Positions 49,427-57,112 of a stretch of DNA of 64,000 nucleotides are shown here, in pieces. Below the pieces are notes generated by a model. That model worked only from the letters and a program-made list of their open reading frames with translations. It was not told where the DNA came from and ran no database searches. The position numbers were made by a program, and so were the translations under genes. This DNA comes from an uncultured bacterium (GTDB lineage Bacteria > Patescibacteriota > Minisyncoccia > Phycocordibacterales > UBA9973): contig CAIJZZ010000030.1 of NCBI GenBank assembly GCA_903825255.1, positions 25,290 through 89,289 on the forward strand, given 5' to 3'. How positions within the stretch are numbered: position 1 is the first letter of the stretch; each line of letters opens with the position of its first letter.

Positions 49427-50557
49427 ATGAAAATAGTATTTACAGGTGGAGGAACAGGCGGACATTTTTATCCTATAATCGCTGTTGCCCAAAAAGTTAA
49501 TAAAATTATCATTGAGGAAAAAATAGTTGGAGTAAAACTATATTATATTTCTGATAACCCTTATGATAAACAGGCTCTTTTTGAAAATAATCTTTCATTT
49601 GAGCAAGTAAATGCTGGAAAAATGCGTACATATTTTTCTATTAAGAATTTTTTTGATATTTTTAAAATGTTTTTTGGAGTAATTGGTGCTATCATAAAAC
49701 TTTTTTCAATATATCCAGATGTAGTTTTTGGTAAAGGTGGATACGCCAGCTTTCCGACTCTTTTTGCTGCTAGAATTTTAAATATTCCTGTTTTTATTCA
49801 CGAATCAGATTCAGCTCCAGGTAGAGTAAATAAATGGGCAGGACATTTTGCTAAAAGAATCGCAGTTTCTTTTGAAGAAGCCGGTGAATTTTTTCCATCT
49901 AAAAATATTGCTTGGACTGGCCAACCTATTAGAAGTGAGATTGAACATCCCGCTCCGCACGATAAAGCACTAGAATATTTTAAATTAGAATCAAGTTTGC
50001 CAACTATTTTTGTAATAGGTGGGTCACAAGGAGCAGAACTGATTAATAATACAGTGCTTGATGCTTTACCTAGACTTTTAGAAAAATATCAAGTTATTCA
50101 CCAAACAGGAGTAAGAAATTTTAAAATAGTTAATGGAAGAGCTGAAGTAATTTTAGTTGATAATAAAAATAAATCAAGATATATACCTATTGATTTTCTA
50201 AATCCCTTACAAGTAAAAATGGCTGCAGGAGCAGCTACGATGGTTATTTCTAGAGCCGGTTCAACTTTGTTTGAAATAGCTTCCTGGGGACTACCTTCAA
50301 TTTTAGTGCCTTTTAAAGAGTCGAATGCAGATCATTCACAAAAAAATGCTTTCAATTATGCTCGAGCCGGTGCTTGTAGTGTTATCGAGGAAGAGAATAT
50401 GAAAGCTAATATTTTAATTTCTGAAATCGAAAAAATTATCGAAAATAAAAAAAATCTAGAACATATGTCAAAATGTGCAGAAATTTTTAGTAAGCCTGAT
50501 GCGGCTACAAAAATAGCTCGAGAATTGATAAATATGGCTCTAAGCCATGAAAAATAA
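49427..50557 (+). CDS. murG: UDP-GlcNAc transferase MurG
   Basis: 376 aa, normal length. The N-terminal FTGGGTGGHFYPIIAVA is the G-loop, VVFGKGGYASFPTLFAA and HESDSAPGRVNKWAG are the lipid I-side motifs, and VIGGSQGAELINNTV with ISRAGSTLFEIASWGLPSILVPFKESNADHSQKNA binds UDP-GlcNAc. It converts lipid I to lipid II on the inner membrane face. It is the last gene of the mraY-ftsW-murG unit and is followed by a 306-bp gap. Confidence 0.96.
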   Translation: MKIVFTGGGTGGHFYPIIAVAQKVNKIIIEEKIVGVKLYYISDNPYDKQALFENNLSFEQVNAGKMRTYFSIKNFFDIFKMFFGVIGAIIKLFSIYPDVVFGKGGYASFPTLFAARILNIPVFIHESDSAPGRVNKWAGHFAKRIAVSFEEAGEFFPSKNIAWTGQPIRSEIEHPAPHDKALEYFKLESSLPTIFVIGGSQGAELINNTVLDALPRLLEKYQVIHQTGVRNFKIVNGRAEVILVDNKNKSRYIPIDFLNPLQVKMAAGAATMVISRAGSTLFEIASWGLPSILVPFKESNADHSQKNAFNYARAGACSVIEEENMKANILISEIEKIIENKKNLEHMSKCAEIFSKPDAATKIARELINMALSHEK

Positions 50558-50597
50558 AAAACAAGAATAATTTTATTTTATGGGTTTGTAATAATAT

Positions 50598-50626
50598 TTG
50601 ACTTATTTTTATATATATGCTATTCT
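50598..50626 (+). promoter_or_regulatory. Upstream promoter of the lipoprotein leader
   Basis: TTGACT, 17 bp, TGc-preceded TATTCT. A second extended -10 (TGtTATACT, 50702-50710) lies further down. The two suggest a long, regulated leader in the 306-bp gap. Confidence 0.5.
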
Positions 50627-50752
50627 AAAACTAGAAAATATAGTGTAAGTAAAATTTTTGGAGTCTTCTGATTTCTAAAATTTTTTTATTTTATAAAAAT
50701 ATGTTATACTGTATTTAATTAGTACTTTGAAAAATATTATATTTATTTTTTG

Positions 50753-50863
50753 CCCTTTATTGCCGAGTCTGTTAAAAATTAATTTTTAATTGGTTTAGCA
50801 ATAAAGGGAAAACGCGGATGCCGAAAAGCGAACAGAGTAGGCAAAATCTTAAATTAATTAAAC
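50753..50863 (+). ncRNA. Structured leader RNA before the lipoprotein gene
   Basis: CCCTTTATTGC (50753-50763) pairs perfectly with GCAATAAAGGG (50798-50808), enclosing an 18-bp AT palindrome (50772-50789). A GC-richer segment follows (ACGCGGATGCCGAAAAGCG; TGCC...GGCA), running up to the start codon. This is the most structured leader in the window. It could be a riboswitch, a thermosensor or a small RNA; no known class was recognised. Confidence 0.45.
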
Positions 50864-51196
50864 ATGAGTAAAAAAATGATTGCCGGAATTGCGCTTTGGG
50901 CATTTTCTGTTTTGGTTTCTTGTAGTAGTAATGTTAAACAACATGAGTTTGATGTTGTTAAATTTAGGAGAATTGATACCGGCACTATGGATAGTGCTAA
51001 GATTAATCCTCCCGAAGCGAGAATTAAAATTGATTCAGGAAGGCCCATTCAACCAATTCAAACAAGTATTTTTGGTTTAGTTGCTAGTGTTGTTTTTGAC
51101 GGTAAGGATCATAGAAATGATCCTGAAATTTCTTCTACATTAGGTGGAATTATTGAAAAACAAAAAATTGACGCAATAGCTGTTGAAAAACGGTAA
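50864..51196 (+). CDS. Predicted lipoprotein
   Basis: 110 aa. The N-terminus MSKKMIAGIALWAFSVLVSCSS is a lipoprotein signal peptide with lipobox LVSC; Cys20 would be lipidated. The mature part is polar, with a conserved-looking PIQPIQTSIFGLVASVVFDGKDHRNDPEISSTLGGIIEKQKIDAI segment, but matches no family I know. CSSN after the lipobox is a common form in Bacteroidota. Long structured leader, own promoters and a strong terminator mark it as an independent, possibly transferred unit. Confidence 0.7.
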   Translation: MSKKMIAGIALWAFSVLVSCSSNVKQHEFDVVKFRRIDTGTMDSAKINPPEARIKIDSGRPIQPIQTSIFGLVASVVFDGKDHRNDPEISSTLGGIIEKQKIDAIAVEKR

Positions 51197-51222
51197 GTTT
51201 TTTTAATTTAATTGGTAACCTT

Positions 51223-51258
51223 ATCCCGGACACAAATTGTGTTCCGGGATTTTTTTTA
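51223..51258 (+). terminator. Terminator after the lipoprotein gene
   Basis: ATCCCGGA and CACAA arms pair with TTGTG and TTCCGGGAT, with one bulge, then eight T. It is the most GC-rich terminator in the window. Confidence 0.9.
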
Positions 51259-51270
51259 TTTATAAAAAAA

Positions 51271-51279
51271 TGTTAGAAT
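51271..51279 (+). promoter_or_regulatory. Extended -10 promoter of gltX
   Basis: TGtTAGAAT, ending 6 nt before the ATG at 51286. Leaderless layout. Confidence 0.5.
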
Positions 51280-51285
51280 TAAAAG

Positions 51286-52701
51286 ATGCAACAAAAAGTA
51301 GTCACAAGATTTGCCCCTTCACCAACTGGTTTTATGCACGTTGGTGGTGTTCGTACTGCTTTATATGCATATTTATGGGCTAAAAAGAACCTAGGTTCTT
51401 TTATTTTAAGAATTGAGGATACAGATAAAGAAAGAGAAGTTGAAGGTTCAATAGAGCATATTCTTGAATCATTAAAATGGCTAAATATTAATTGGGATGA
51501 GGGCCCAGGAATCGGAGGCCTAAATGCGCCTTATCTTCAATCAGAAAGATTAAATTTATATAAAAAATATGCCCAAATTTTAATAGATAAAGGATTGGCC
51601 TATCCAGATCCATATACTGAAAAAGAATTAGAAGAATTTCGTAATAAAGCAGAAGTAGATAAAAAACCATTTTTATTTAGAGAACACCGCCCGGAAAAAT
51701 TTGATATATGGGATGGAACGAAACCACTTCGTTTTAAAACGCCTGAAATAAAAAGTTATCATTGGCATGACTTAGTGTATGGAGATTTATCTGCAGGACC
51801 AGAAGCACTAGATGACTTTATTTTAATTAAGAGTGATGGATATCCGACATATAATTTTGCTCATATTGTCGATGACATAGAAATGGGAGTGACCTATATC
51901 ATGCGTGGACAAGAGTTCATTTCTTCAACTCCAAAATTCTTATCTGTTTATGAAGCATTAGATATTAAACCGCCATTATTTGTGACCTTACCACCAATCA
52001 TGGGAGACGATGGAAAGAAAAAACTAGGAAAAAGAGATGGGGCAAAAGATGTTTTAGAATATAAAAAAGAAGGATATTTACCTGAAGCTATGATAAATTT
52101 CTTAGCTCTTTTGGGTTGGAACCCTGGAAATGATCAGGAAATTTTCACTATCGATGAATTAATGAGTGCTTTTGATCTTTCTCGTATTGGGCATTCTGGG
52201 GCTCAAATGAATCTGGAAAAATTAGATTGGATTAATAAAGAACATATAAAAAAATTAGGAATAAAAGAATTAGAAAAAAATATTTTTGAATGGTTACCGG
52301 AAAATTTAAAAATTTCTAAAATTATACCTATTCTTACTGAAAGAATTTCAAAATTTGGAGACATAAAAGAAATGGTTGAAAAAGGAGAATTAGATTTCTT
52401 TTACAAACAACCGGAATATAAAAAAGAAAAATTAATTTTTAAAAATGTTTCAGCTGAAAAAATTTCAGAAAATATTACTAAAGCAATAAATACTTTAAAA
52501 GAAATACCAGAAAATAATTTTAATCAAGAAAATATTAAAAATACTTTAATGCAAATAGCTGATACGCTAGAAAGTAGGGGAGAAATCCTACATCCAATAC
52601 GATATGCTCTTTCAGGTCTTGACAAATCACCAGACCCTTTCATAATAGCAGAAATTTTAGGTAAAAATGAAACCTTATTACGTTTACAGAAAGCAATTTA
52701 A
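51286..52701 (+). CDS. gltX: Glutamyl-tRNA synthetase
   Basis: 471 aa. TRFAPSPTGFMHVGGVRTALYAYL is the HIGH region (HVGG) and KKLGKRDGAKDVLEYK the KMSKS-equivalent. It contains RIEDTDKEREVEGS and a C-terminal anticodon domain, and its length is typical. It charges tRNA-Glu, and probably also tRNA-Gln if the organism uses the GatCAB route; glnS is not seen. Its last 35 bp overlap the next gene. Confidence 0.96.
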   Translation: MQQKVVTRFAPSPTGFMHVGGVRTALYAYLWAKKNLGSFILRIEDTDKEREVEGSIEHILESLKWLNINWDEGPGIGGLNAPYLQSERLNLYKKYAQILIDKGLAYPDPYTEKELEEFRNKAEVDKKPFLFREHRPEKFDIWDGTKPLRFKTPEIKSYHWHDLVYGDLSAGPEALDDFILIKSDGYPTYNFAHIVDDIEMGVTYIMRGQEFISSTPKFLSVYEALDIKPPLFVTLPPIMGDDGKKKLGKRDGAKDVLEYKKEGYLPEAMINFLALLGWNPGNDQEIFTIDELMSAFDLSRIGHSGAQMNLEKLDWINKEHIKKLGIKELEKNIFEWLPENLKISKIIPILTERISKFGDIKEMVEKGELDFFYKQPEYKKEKLIFKNVSAEKISENITKAINTLKEIPENNFNQENIKNTLMQIADTLESRGEILHPIRYALSGLDKSPDPFIIAEILGKNETLLRLQKAI

Positions 52702-53956
52702 TATATTTTTTTTAGGAATTTTATTATTTATTCCTTTTGCTTTTTCTTATGCACAAACAGCGACAGATTTACAAAGTAAAATTAGCCAAAGAAATATTGA
52801 TATAAATAAACTCGAACAAGAAATTGCTCAATATCAAAATCAATTAAATAATTTAGGTAAGCAAAAAAGTTCTTTAAATGTATCACTTAGTCAACTTGAT
52901 TTGACTAGAAAAAAATTAGTGGCTGATATTGCTGTAACTCAAAATAAAATTGAAAAAACTAATTTAACTATCCAAGGTTTGAGTTCTCAAATAAATACTA
53001 AACAAAAATCAATTTATAATAATGCAGAAGTTATACAATTAGGTATTAGAGAAATAAATGAACTAGAACTCGGTTCTCTAACTGAAACTCTCTTATCAGA
53101 AAATAAATTTTCAGACATTTGGAATGACATTGATAATATTAGTACCCTTAGGAATAAAATAAATATACAGATAGGGGAATTAAAACAAGCTAAAAGTAGC
53201 CTAGAAAGTACTAAGAAACAAACGACTATAGCTCGAAGTGAATTAATAGCGCTTCAATCAGAATTAGCTGATCAGAAAAAAATTGTTGACCAAAATACAG
53301 CAGAAAAGAAAAAACTTTTAGCTCAAACAAAAAATAACGAATCAAATTATCAAAAATTATTAAAAGATCGACAAGCGAAAAAGGATGCTTTTGAAAACGA
53401 ATTACGTAATTATGAATCTCAATTAAAATTTATTATAGATCCTTCTAAACTCCCAGGCGGTGGAGTATTGAGTTGGCCACTTGATAATATTTACATTACT
53501 CAATTATTTGGCAAAACTGAGGCTGGGAAGCGTTTATATGCTAATGGAACGCACAATGGTGTCGATTTTAGAGCTTCGATTGGCACACCGGTTATGGCTA
53601 TGGCTGATGGTATTGTGTTAGGTACTGGTGATACGGATTTAACATGTTCTGGTGCTTCATTTGGAAAATTTGTATTTATACAATACAATAATGGTCTTTC
53701 GAGTACCTATGGTCATTTTTCACTGATAAAAGTATTTAAAGGACAAAAAGTATCAAGGGGTGAAATTGTAGGCTATTCTGGTAATACAGGCTATTCTACT
53801 GGTCCACATCTTCATGTCTCAGTATATGTATCTCAGGCTGTAAAAATGGAATCTAGACCAAGCCAGGCTTGCGGTGGACATACTTATACTATGCCTATAG
53901 CTCCGATAAATGCATATTTAGACCCAATGTACTATTTACCACCTTACCAAAAATAA
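52667..53956 (+). CDS. Secreted M23 peptidase with coiled coil (EnvC-like)
   Basis: 429 aa. A signal peptide (FNIFFLGILLFIPFAFSYAQ) is followed by a long coiled coil (about 30-255: SKISQRNIDINKLEQEIAQYQNQLNNLGKQ ...) and a LytM/M23 domain at about 285-420. The zinc site is visible as THNGVDFRASIGTPVMAMADG and the HLHVSVY motif, so it is probably catalytic rather than a degenerate activator. It cuts peptidoglycan cross-links during division or growth. The start overlaps gltX, and translation may be coupled. Confidence 0.9.
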   Translation: MKPYYVYRKQFNIFFLGILLFIPFAFSYAQTATDLQSKISQRNIDINKLEQEIAQYQNQLNNLGKQKSSLNVSLSQLDLTRKKLVADIAVTQNKIEKTNLTIQGLSSQINTKQKSIYNNAEVIQLGIREINELELGSLTETLLSENKFSDIWNDIDNISTLRNKINIQIGELKQAKSSLESTKKQTTIARSELIALQSELADQKKIVDQNTAEKKKLLAQTKNNESNYQKLLKDRQAKKDAFENELRNYESQLKFIIDPSKLPGGGVLSWPLDNIYITQLFGKTEAGKRLYANGTHNGVDFRASIGTPVMAMADGIVLGTGDTDLTCSGASFGKFVFIQYNNGLSSTYGHFSLIKVFKGQKVSRGEIVGYSGNTGYSTGPHLHVSVYVSQAVKMESRPSQACGGHTYTMPIAPINAYLDPMYYLPPYQK

Positions 53957-53980
53957 TATTTATGCTAAAATATAAGATAT

Positions 53981-54184
53981 ATGAATAACTATACAAAAAG
54001 TAAAAAGAGCGGTTTTTTGCAAATAATAATTTTAATTATTATTGCTTTAGTAATAATGAGATATTTAGGAATTACTTTTAGCGGGGTAGTTGATTGGCTC
54101 GCAAATTTATTAAAATATTTTGGTTTAACTTTTAGTGGAATATTTAATTGGTTTATAGATCTATTTAAAAGTGTGGCTAAATAG
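53981..54184 (+). CDS. Small membrane protein with two tandem repeats
   Basis: 67 aa. After a basic start comes one transmembrane helix (GFLQIIILIIIALVIM). Two copies of an approximately 20-residue amphipathic unit follow: YLGITFSGVVDWLANLLK, then YFGLTFSGIFNWFIDLFKS. The unit is rich in Trp and Phe and may lie on the membrane. I do not recognise a named family. A TGcTAAAAT box sits 9 nt upstream, so it probably has its own promoter. Confidence 0.7.
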   Translation: MNNYTKSKKSGFLQIIILIIIALVIMRYLGITFSGVVDWLANLLKYFGLTFSGIFNWFIDLFKSVAK

Positions 54185-54235
54185 GCTTTATTAGGTTTTA
54201 CTATTAGTAATATACTAAGTTACTATGTCGGAGAA

Positions 54236-54309
54236 GCGATTATGCGACATTATTACTAATGTGCGCATAATCGCGCCATGTTTCCGGTAGCATACCCTAC
54301 CGGAAACAT
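54236..54309. other. Double-hairpin element in an intergenic gap
   Basis: Hairpin 1: GCGATTATGCG / CGCATAATCGC (11 bp) continued by ACATT / AATGT with one bulge (54236-54274). Hairpin 2: ATGTTTCCGGTA / TACCGGAAACAT, a perfect 12-bp stem with an 8-nt loop (54278-54309). No T-run follows either. It may be a small structured RNA, a paired palindromic repeat or a protein-binding site. Confidence 0.6.
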
Positions 54310-54379
54310 ATATTGTGCGACGTACTATCAAATCATATATACTTTGTTTTTAGCCACTTCCCTTTAAAAATATGGTTGA

Positions 54380-54781
54380 TTATTTACAACCGCTAGATAA
54401 TGAGTATCCAGCAGTTTCTGCTTGAGCAGCTGAAGAAAAATAAACTCTATTTTCTTGTTTGATTGTTTTTCCAGCAGAACAACTTATTGAATAATATTTA
54501 TGACCCATTTTTGAGGCAAAATAGCTTCCCTCGGTATTTACTTGGTTTTTACCTAAAAAAGGCTGTTTTAGGCTATTTTGAGAGTTTAATTGGCTTATAG
54601 CGTTTAGAGCGTTGGCTTCTTGATTAGTTTGATCAGGATATTCTATCTTTATACCAGATTTTAAGTCACTCTTTGAGAGTCTGCCTAATTCAAAAGAAAT
54701 CAATCCGACCAAGATGACAATGATTATGATTAAAATATCTTTTCCCTGTTCGCTCCCTATAAATGACTTGATTTTTTCCAT
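54380..54781 (-). CDS. Membrane-anchored protein with small Cys-containing domain
   Basis: 133 aa. One transmembrane helix near the N-terminus (DILIIIIVILVGLISFELG), a polar linker, then a C-terminal domain of about 45 residues. That domain (YFASKMGHKYYSISCSAGKTIKQENRVYFSSAAQAETAGYSLSSGC) resembles the small Ada-type metal-binding fold found in nucleases and envelope proteins of related bacteria. Two cysteines are present. The function is unknown. It is convergent with the small repeat protein across the double-hairpin element. Confidence 0.7.
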   Translation of the reverse strand: MEKIKSFIGSEQGKDILIIIIVILVGLISFELGRLSKSDLKSGIKIEYPDQTNQEANALNAISQLNSQNSLKQPFLGKNQVNTEGSYFASKMGHKYYSISCSAGKTIKQENRVYFSSAAQAETAGYSLSSGCK

Positions 54782-54851
54782 ATAATTGTTTATACTCTCT
54801 TTATCTAAATTTATATATAGATTTTAACATTTAATATAATATAAAAACAAT

Positions 54852-55124
54852 ATGGCACATAGAAAGGCTGGCGGAACCGCGAAAAATTTAAGAGACTCTA
54901 ATCCAAAGTATTTAGGTACGAAATTAGCTGATGGTCAAAAAGCTCAAGCTGGTTCAATCATTATTCGTCAAAGAGGTACACCGATCATGGCTGGTAAGAA
55001 TGTTTCTGTCGGTAAAGATCATACCCTTTTTGCTCTTAAGGATGGTACTGTAAAATTTTCATCAAAACGTAAAGTTTCCTTTAATGGAAAAACTCTTGTA
55101 AAAAAAGTTGTAAATGTAATTTAA
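54852..55124 (+). CDS. rpmA: 50S ribosomal protein L27
   Basis: 90 aa. [43 protein letters not shown] is the conserved start; the mature N-terminus in many bacteria is AHKKAGGSxxNGRDS, so this protein needs no cleavage. L27 reaches the peptidyl-transferase centre. It is separated from rplU, its usual neighbour. It converges with rplI across a shared terminator. Confidence 0.96.
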   Translation: MAHRKAGGTAKNLRDSNPKYLGTKLADGQKAQAGSIIIRQRGTPIMAGKNVSVGKDHTLFALKDGTVKFSSKRKVSFNGKTLVKKVVNVI

Positions 55125-55140
55125 ATAAACTTTAAAATAA

Positions 55141-55165
55141 AAAATCCCCGTTATGGGGATTTTTT
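55141..55165. terminator. Terminator between rpmA and rplI
   Basis: AAAATCCCC / GGGGATTTT with a 5-nt loop and T-run. The A-rich left side makes it usable for the convergent rplI too. Confidence 0.88.
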
Positions 55166-55170
55166 ATTTA

Positions 55171-55614
55171 TTAAAGCTTTTCAATCTTAAGTTTAAAGGA
55201 AGATTTTTTGTTTTTAATTTCGATTGGGATTTCGAATTCCCCTGTTTCTTTGATGGGTTTATCAAGCTTAATGACTTCCTCACTGAGTTCAACTTTATTT
55301 TCTTTTTGCATTAATTCTATAATTTCTTTTTTATGAATGGCAGAAAAAAGATGCCCCTTGTCATTGGCTTTAGCTTTTACAGTAATGATTTTATTTTTTA
55401 TTTCTTCTAAATTTTTAATCAAAAGTCCTTCTTGTACTTCCCTTTTGACGACGATTTCCTTTTGACTTCTTTCGAGCTCTGCTAGGTTTTGAGTATTCGC
55501 TAATTTAGCCAAACCTCGTGGAAATAAAAAATTCCGCGCGTAACCATCATTGATTTCTTTCACATCATGTCTTTTACCTACTCGGGGCACATCTTTTAAG
55601 AAAATTACTTGCAT
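55171..55614 (-). CDS. rplI: 50S ribosomal protein L9
   Basis: 147 aa. MQVIFLKDVPRVGKRHDVKEINDGYARNFLFPRGLAKLA is the conserved N-terminal domain. A connecting helix leads to the C-terminal domain with LFSAIHKKEI and PIKETGEFEIPIEI. L9 stretches across ribosomes and limits frameshifting. L9 is reported missing from some CPR groups, so its presence is useful for placement. Upstream (minus strand) lies the CtpA-type protease gene, 5 bp away. Confidence 0.96.
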   Translation of the reverse strand: MQVIFLKDVPRVGKRHDVKEINDGYARNFLFPRGLAKLANTQNLAELERSQKEIVVKREVQEGLLIKNLEEIKNKIITVKAKANDKGHLFSAIHKKEIIELMQKENKVELSEEVIKLDKPIKETGEFEIPIEIKNKKSSFKLKIEKL

Positions 55615-55619
55615 AGATT

Positions 55620-56831
55620 TTATTTTAGTAATAATTCAATAGCCTTGTCTAATTGAGGATCTTTTTTTGCATCAAAATCTTTTTGGGAAATTTCAACTTT
55701 ATAATCAGGAGTTAAACCTTTGAGGGAGATAGAAGTACCTTTAGGAGTTAACCATTTTGCAATAGTTATTTTCAATACGGTATCAGGAGTGACATTTACT
55801 ACTTCTTGAACTGAACCTTTTCCATAACTTTGATCACCTACTAATTTTGCTTTTCCATAATCTTGCATCGCTCCAGCTAGAATTTCGGAAGCAGAGGCTG
55901 AACCACTATCTATCAAAATAACAAACTTTAATTTGTCGTTAAAAACGTTATAACCTTGACTACGGTATATTTTTTGCGCAGTATTTGTACCATAGTCTTC
56001 TAAAACAATAGGTTTACCTTCAGGTAAGAACCAACTAGCCATACTTACAGCTGAATCTAAATATCCACCAGGGTTACCACGTAAATCAAGAAGAAGTTTA
56101 TCACTACCAGATTGGGAGAATTTCAAGACAGCTTGATGAAAAAGTTCAGCTGAATTAGCAGAAAAACTATAAAGTTTTATAACAAAAACACCATCTTTCC
56201 GAAGTTCAGTATCTAAAGTGGGAGTATTGATTATATCTCTTGTAATTTTAATTTCTCTTGGCTCTTTTTCCCCATCTCTAAAAATAGTAAGTGTGACGAC
56301 TGTTCCCTTCTCTCCCCTAATTAATTTTATTGCTTGATCAATGGTTAAATTAGAAGTAAGAGTTTTATCAATTTTTAAAATTATATCACCTGATTTTATA
56401 CCTGCCTTATAACCAGGTGTATCTTTGAGTGGAGCGATAACTGTTAGAATTTTATCTTTAATCCCGACTTCTACTCCAATTCCACTAAAAGATCCAGCTA
56501 TATCATCTTCAAACATCTTGGTCTCATCTGGATTAAAGAATACGCTATATGGATCATTTAATGAACCAACGAGTCCAGAAATAGCTCCATTTACTCTATC
56601 TTGGTCAGTTATTTTTTTTGCTTCAGGGTATTTTTCATTTATTAAATTCCAAACCTTCCAAAAAGATTCAAAGTCAGCTGATATTTCAGTCGGAGTATTT
56701 TTATTAGTAATATTTGTGATTTTATCTATGGCTGGTCTATTGTGAATTCCTAAATATATACCAAAAATAAAAAAAGCAGCCACAATAAATATGACTAAAG
56801 CAATTAATTTTATTTTTTTAAATTTTTGCAT
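55620..56831 (-). CDS. S41 C-terminal processing protease (CtpA-like)
   Basis: 403 aa. An N-terminal membrane anchor (LIALVIFIVAAFFIFGIYLGI), a PDZ domain (about 90-190: GIGVEVGIKDKILTVIAPLKDTPGYKAGIKSGDIIL) and the S41 catalytic core. The core has LLDLRGNPGGYLDSAVSMASWFL, the nucleophile in DSGSASASEILAGAMQDYGKAKLVG, and QSYGKGSVQ with the catalytic Lys. It degrades or trims envelope proteins. It is co-directional with a small membrane protein and PBP2. Confidence 0.93.
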   Translation of the reverse strand: MQKFKKIKLIALVIFIVAAFFIFGIYLGIHNRPAIDKITNITNKNTPTEISADFESFWKVWNLINEKYPEAKKITDQDRVNGAISGLVGSLNDPYSVFFNPDETKMFEDDIAGSFSGIGVEVGIKDKILTVIAPLKDTPGYKAGIKSGDIILKIDKTLTSNLTIDQAIKLIRGEKGTVVTLTIFRDGEKEPREIKITRDIINTPTLDTELRKDGVFVIKLYSFSANSAELFHQAVLKFSQSGSDKLLLDLRGNPGGYLDSAVSMASWFLPEGKPIVLEDYGTNTAQKIYRSQGYNVFNDKLKFVILIDSGSASASEILAGAMQDYGKAKLVGDQSYGKGSVQEVVNVTPDTVLKITIAKWLTPKGTSISLKGLTPDYKVEISQKDFDAKKDPQLDKAIELLLK

Positions 56832-56847
56832 TATTATATGGTAATAA

Positions 56848-57069
56848 TTATTTATTATTCAAATCATTTCCAAAATCACTGTTTTCAGAAAAATTTTCAA
56901 ATCTCTTTTTTTTATTTGCTTTGATTGCTCTATAAATATCATAACTTAAGTAAATAAAGATTAGACCGGAAAGAGTAAAAAAAACACTTTTCCAATTACC
57001 TGGAAAACCTAAATATGGTAATATTGCTACCCAAATACCAAGTATTAAAATCACTCTGGCTCTACGCAT
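56848..57069 (-). CDS. Small membrane protein
   Basis: 73 aa. Two hydrophobic segments (ILILGIWVAILPYLGFP and VFFTLSGLIFIYLSYDIY) separated by a short loop, then a basic, Asn-rich cytoplasmic tail. No cysteine and no known domain. It lies between PBP2 and the CtpA-like protease; a TATAAT box lies 8 nt before its ATG on the reverse strand, so it may start the protease transcript. Confidence 0.65.
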   Translation of the reverse strand: MRRARVILILGIWVAILPYLGFPGNWKSVFFTLSGLIFIYLSYDIYRAIKANKKKRFENFSENSDFGNDLNNK

Positions 57070-57112
57070 ATTTTTCTATTATAAACCTCAAATAGATAAA
57101 AGTAAATAAAAA

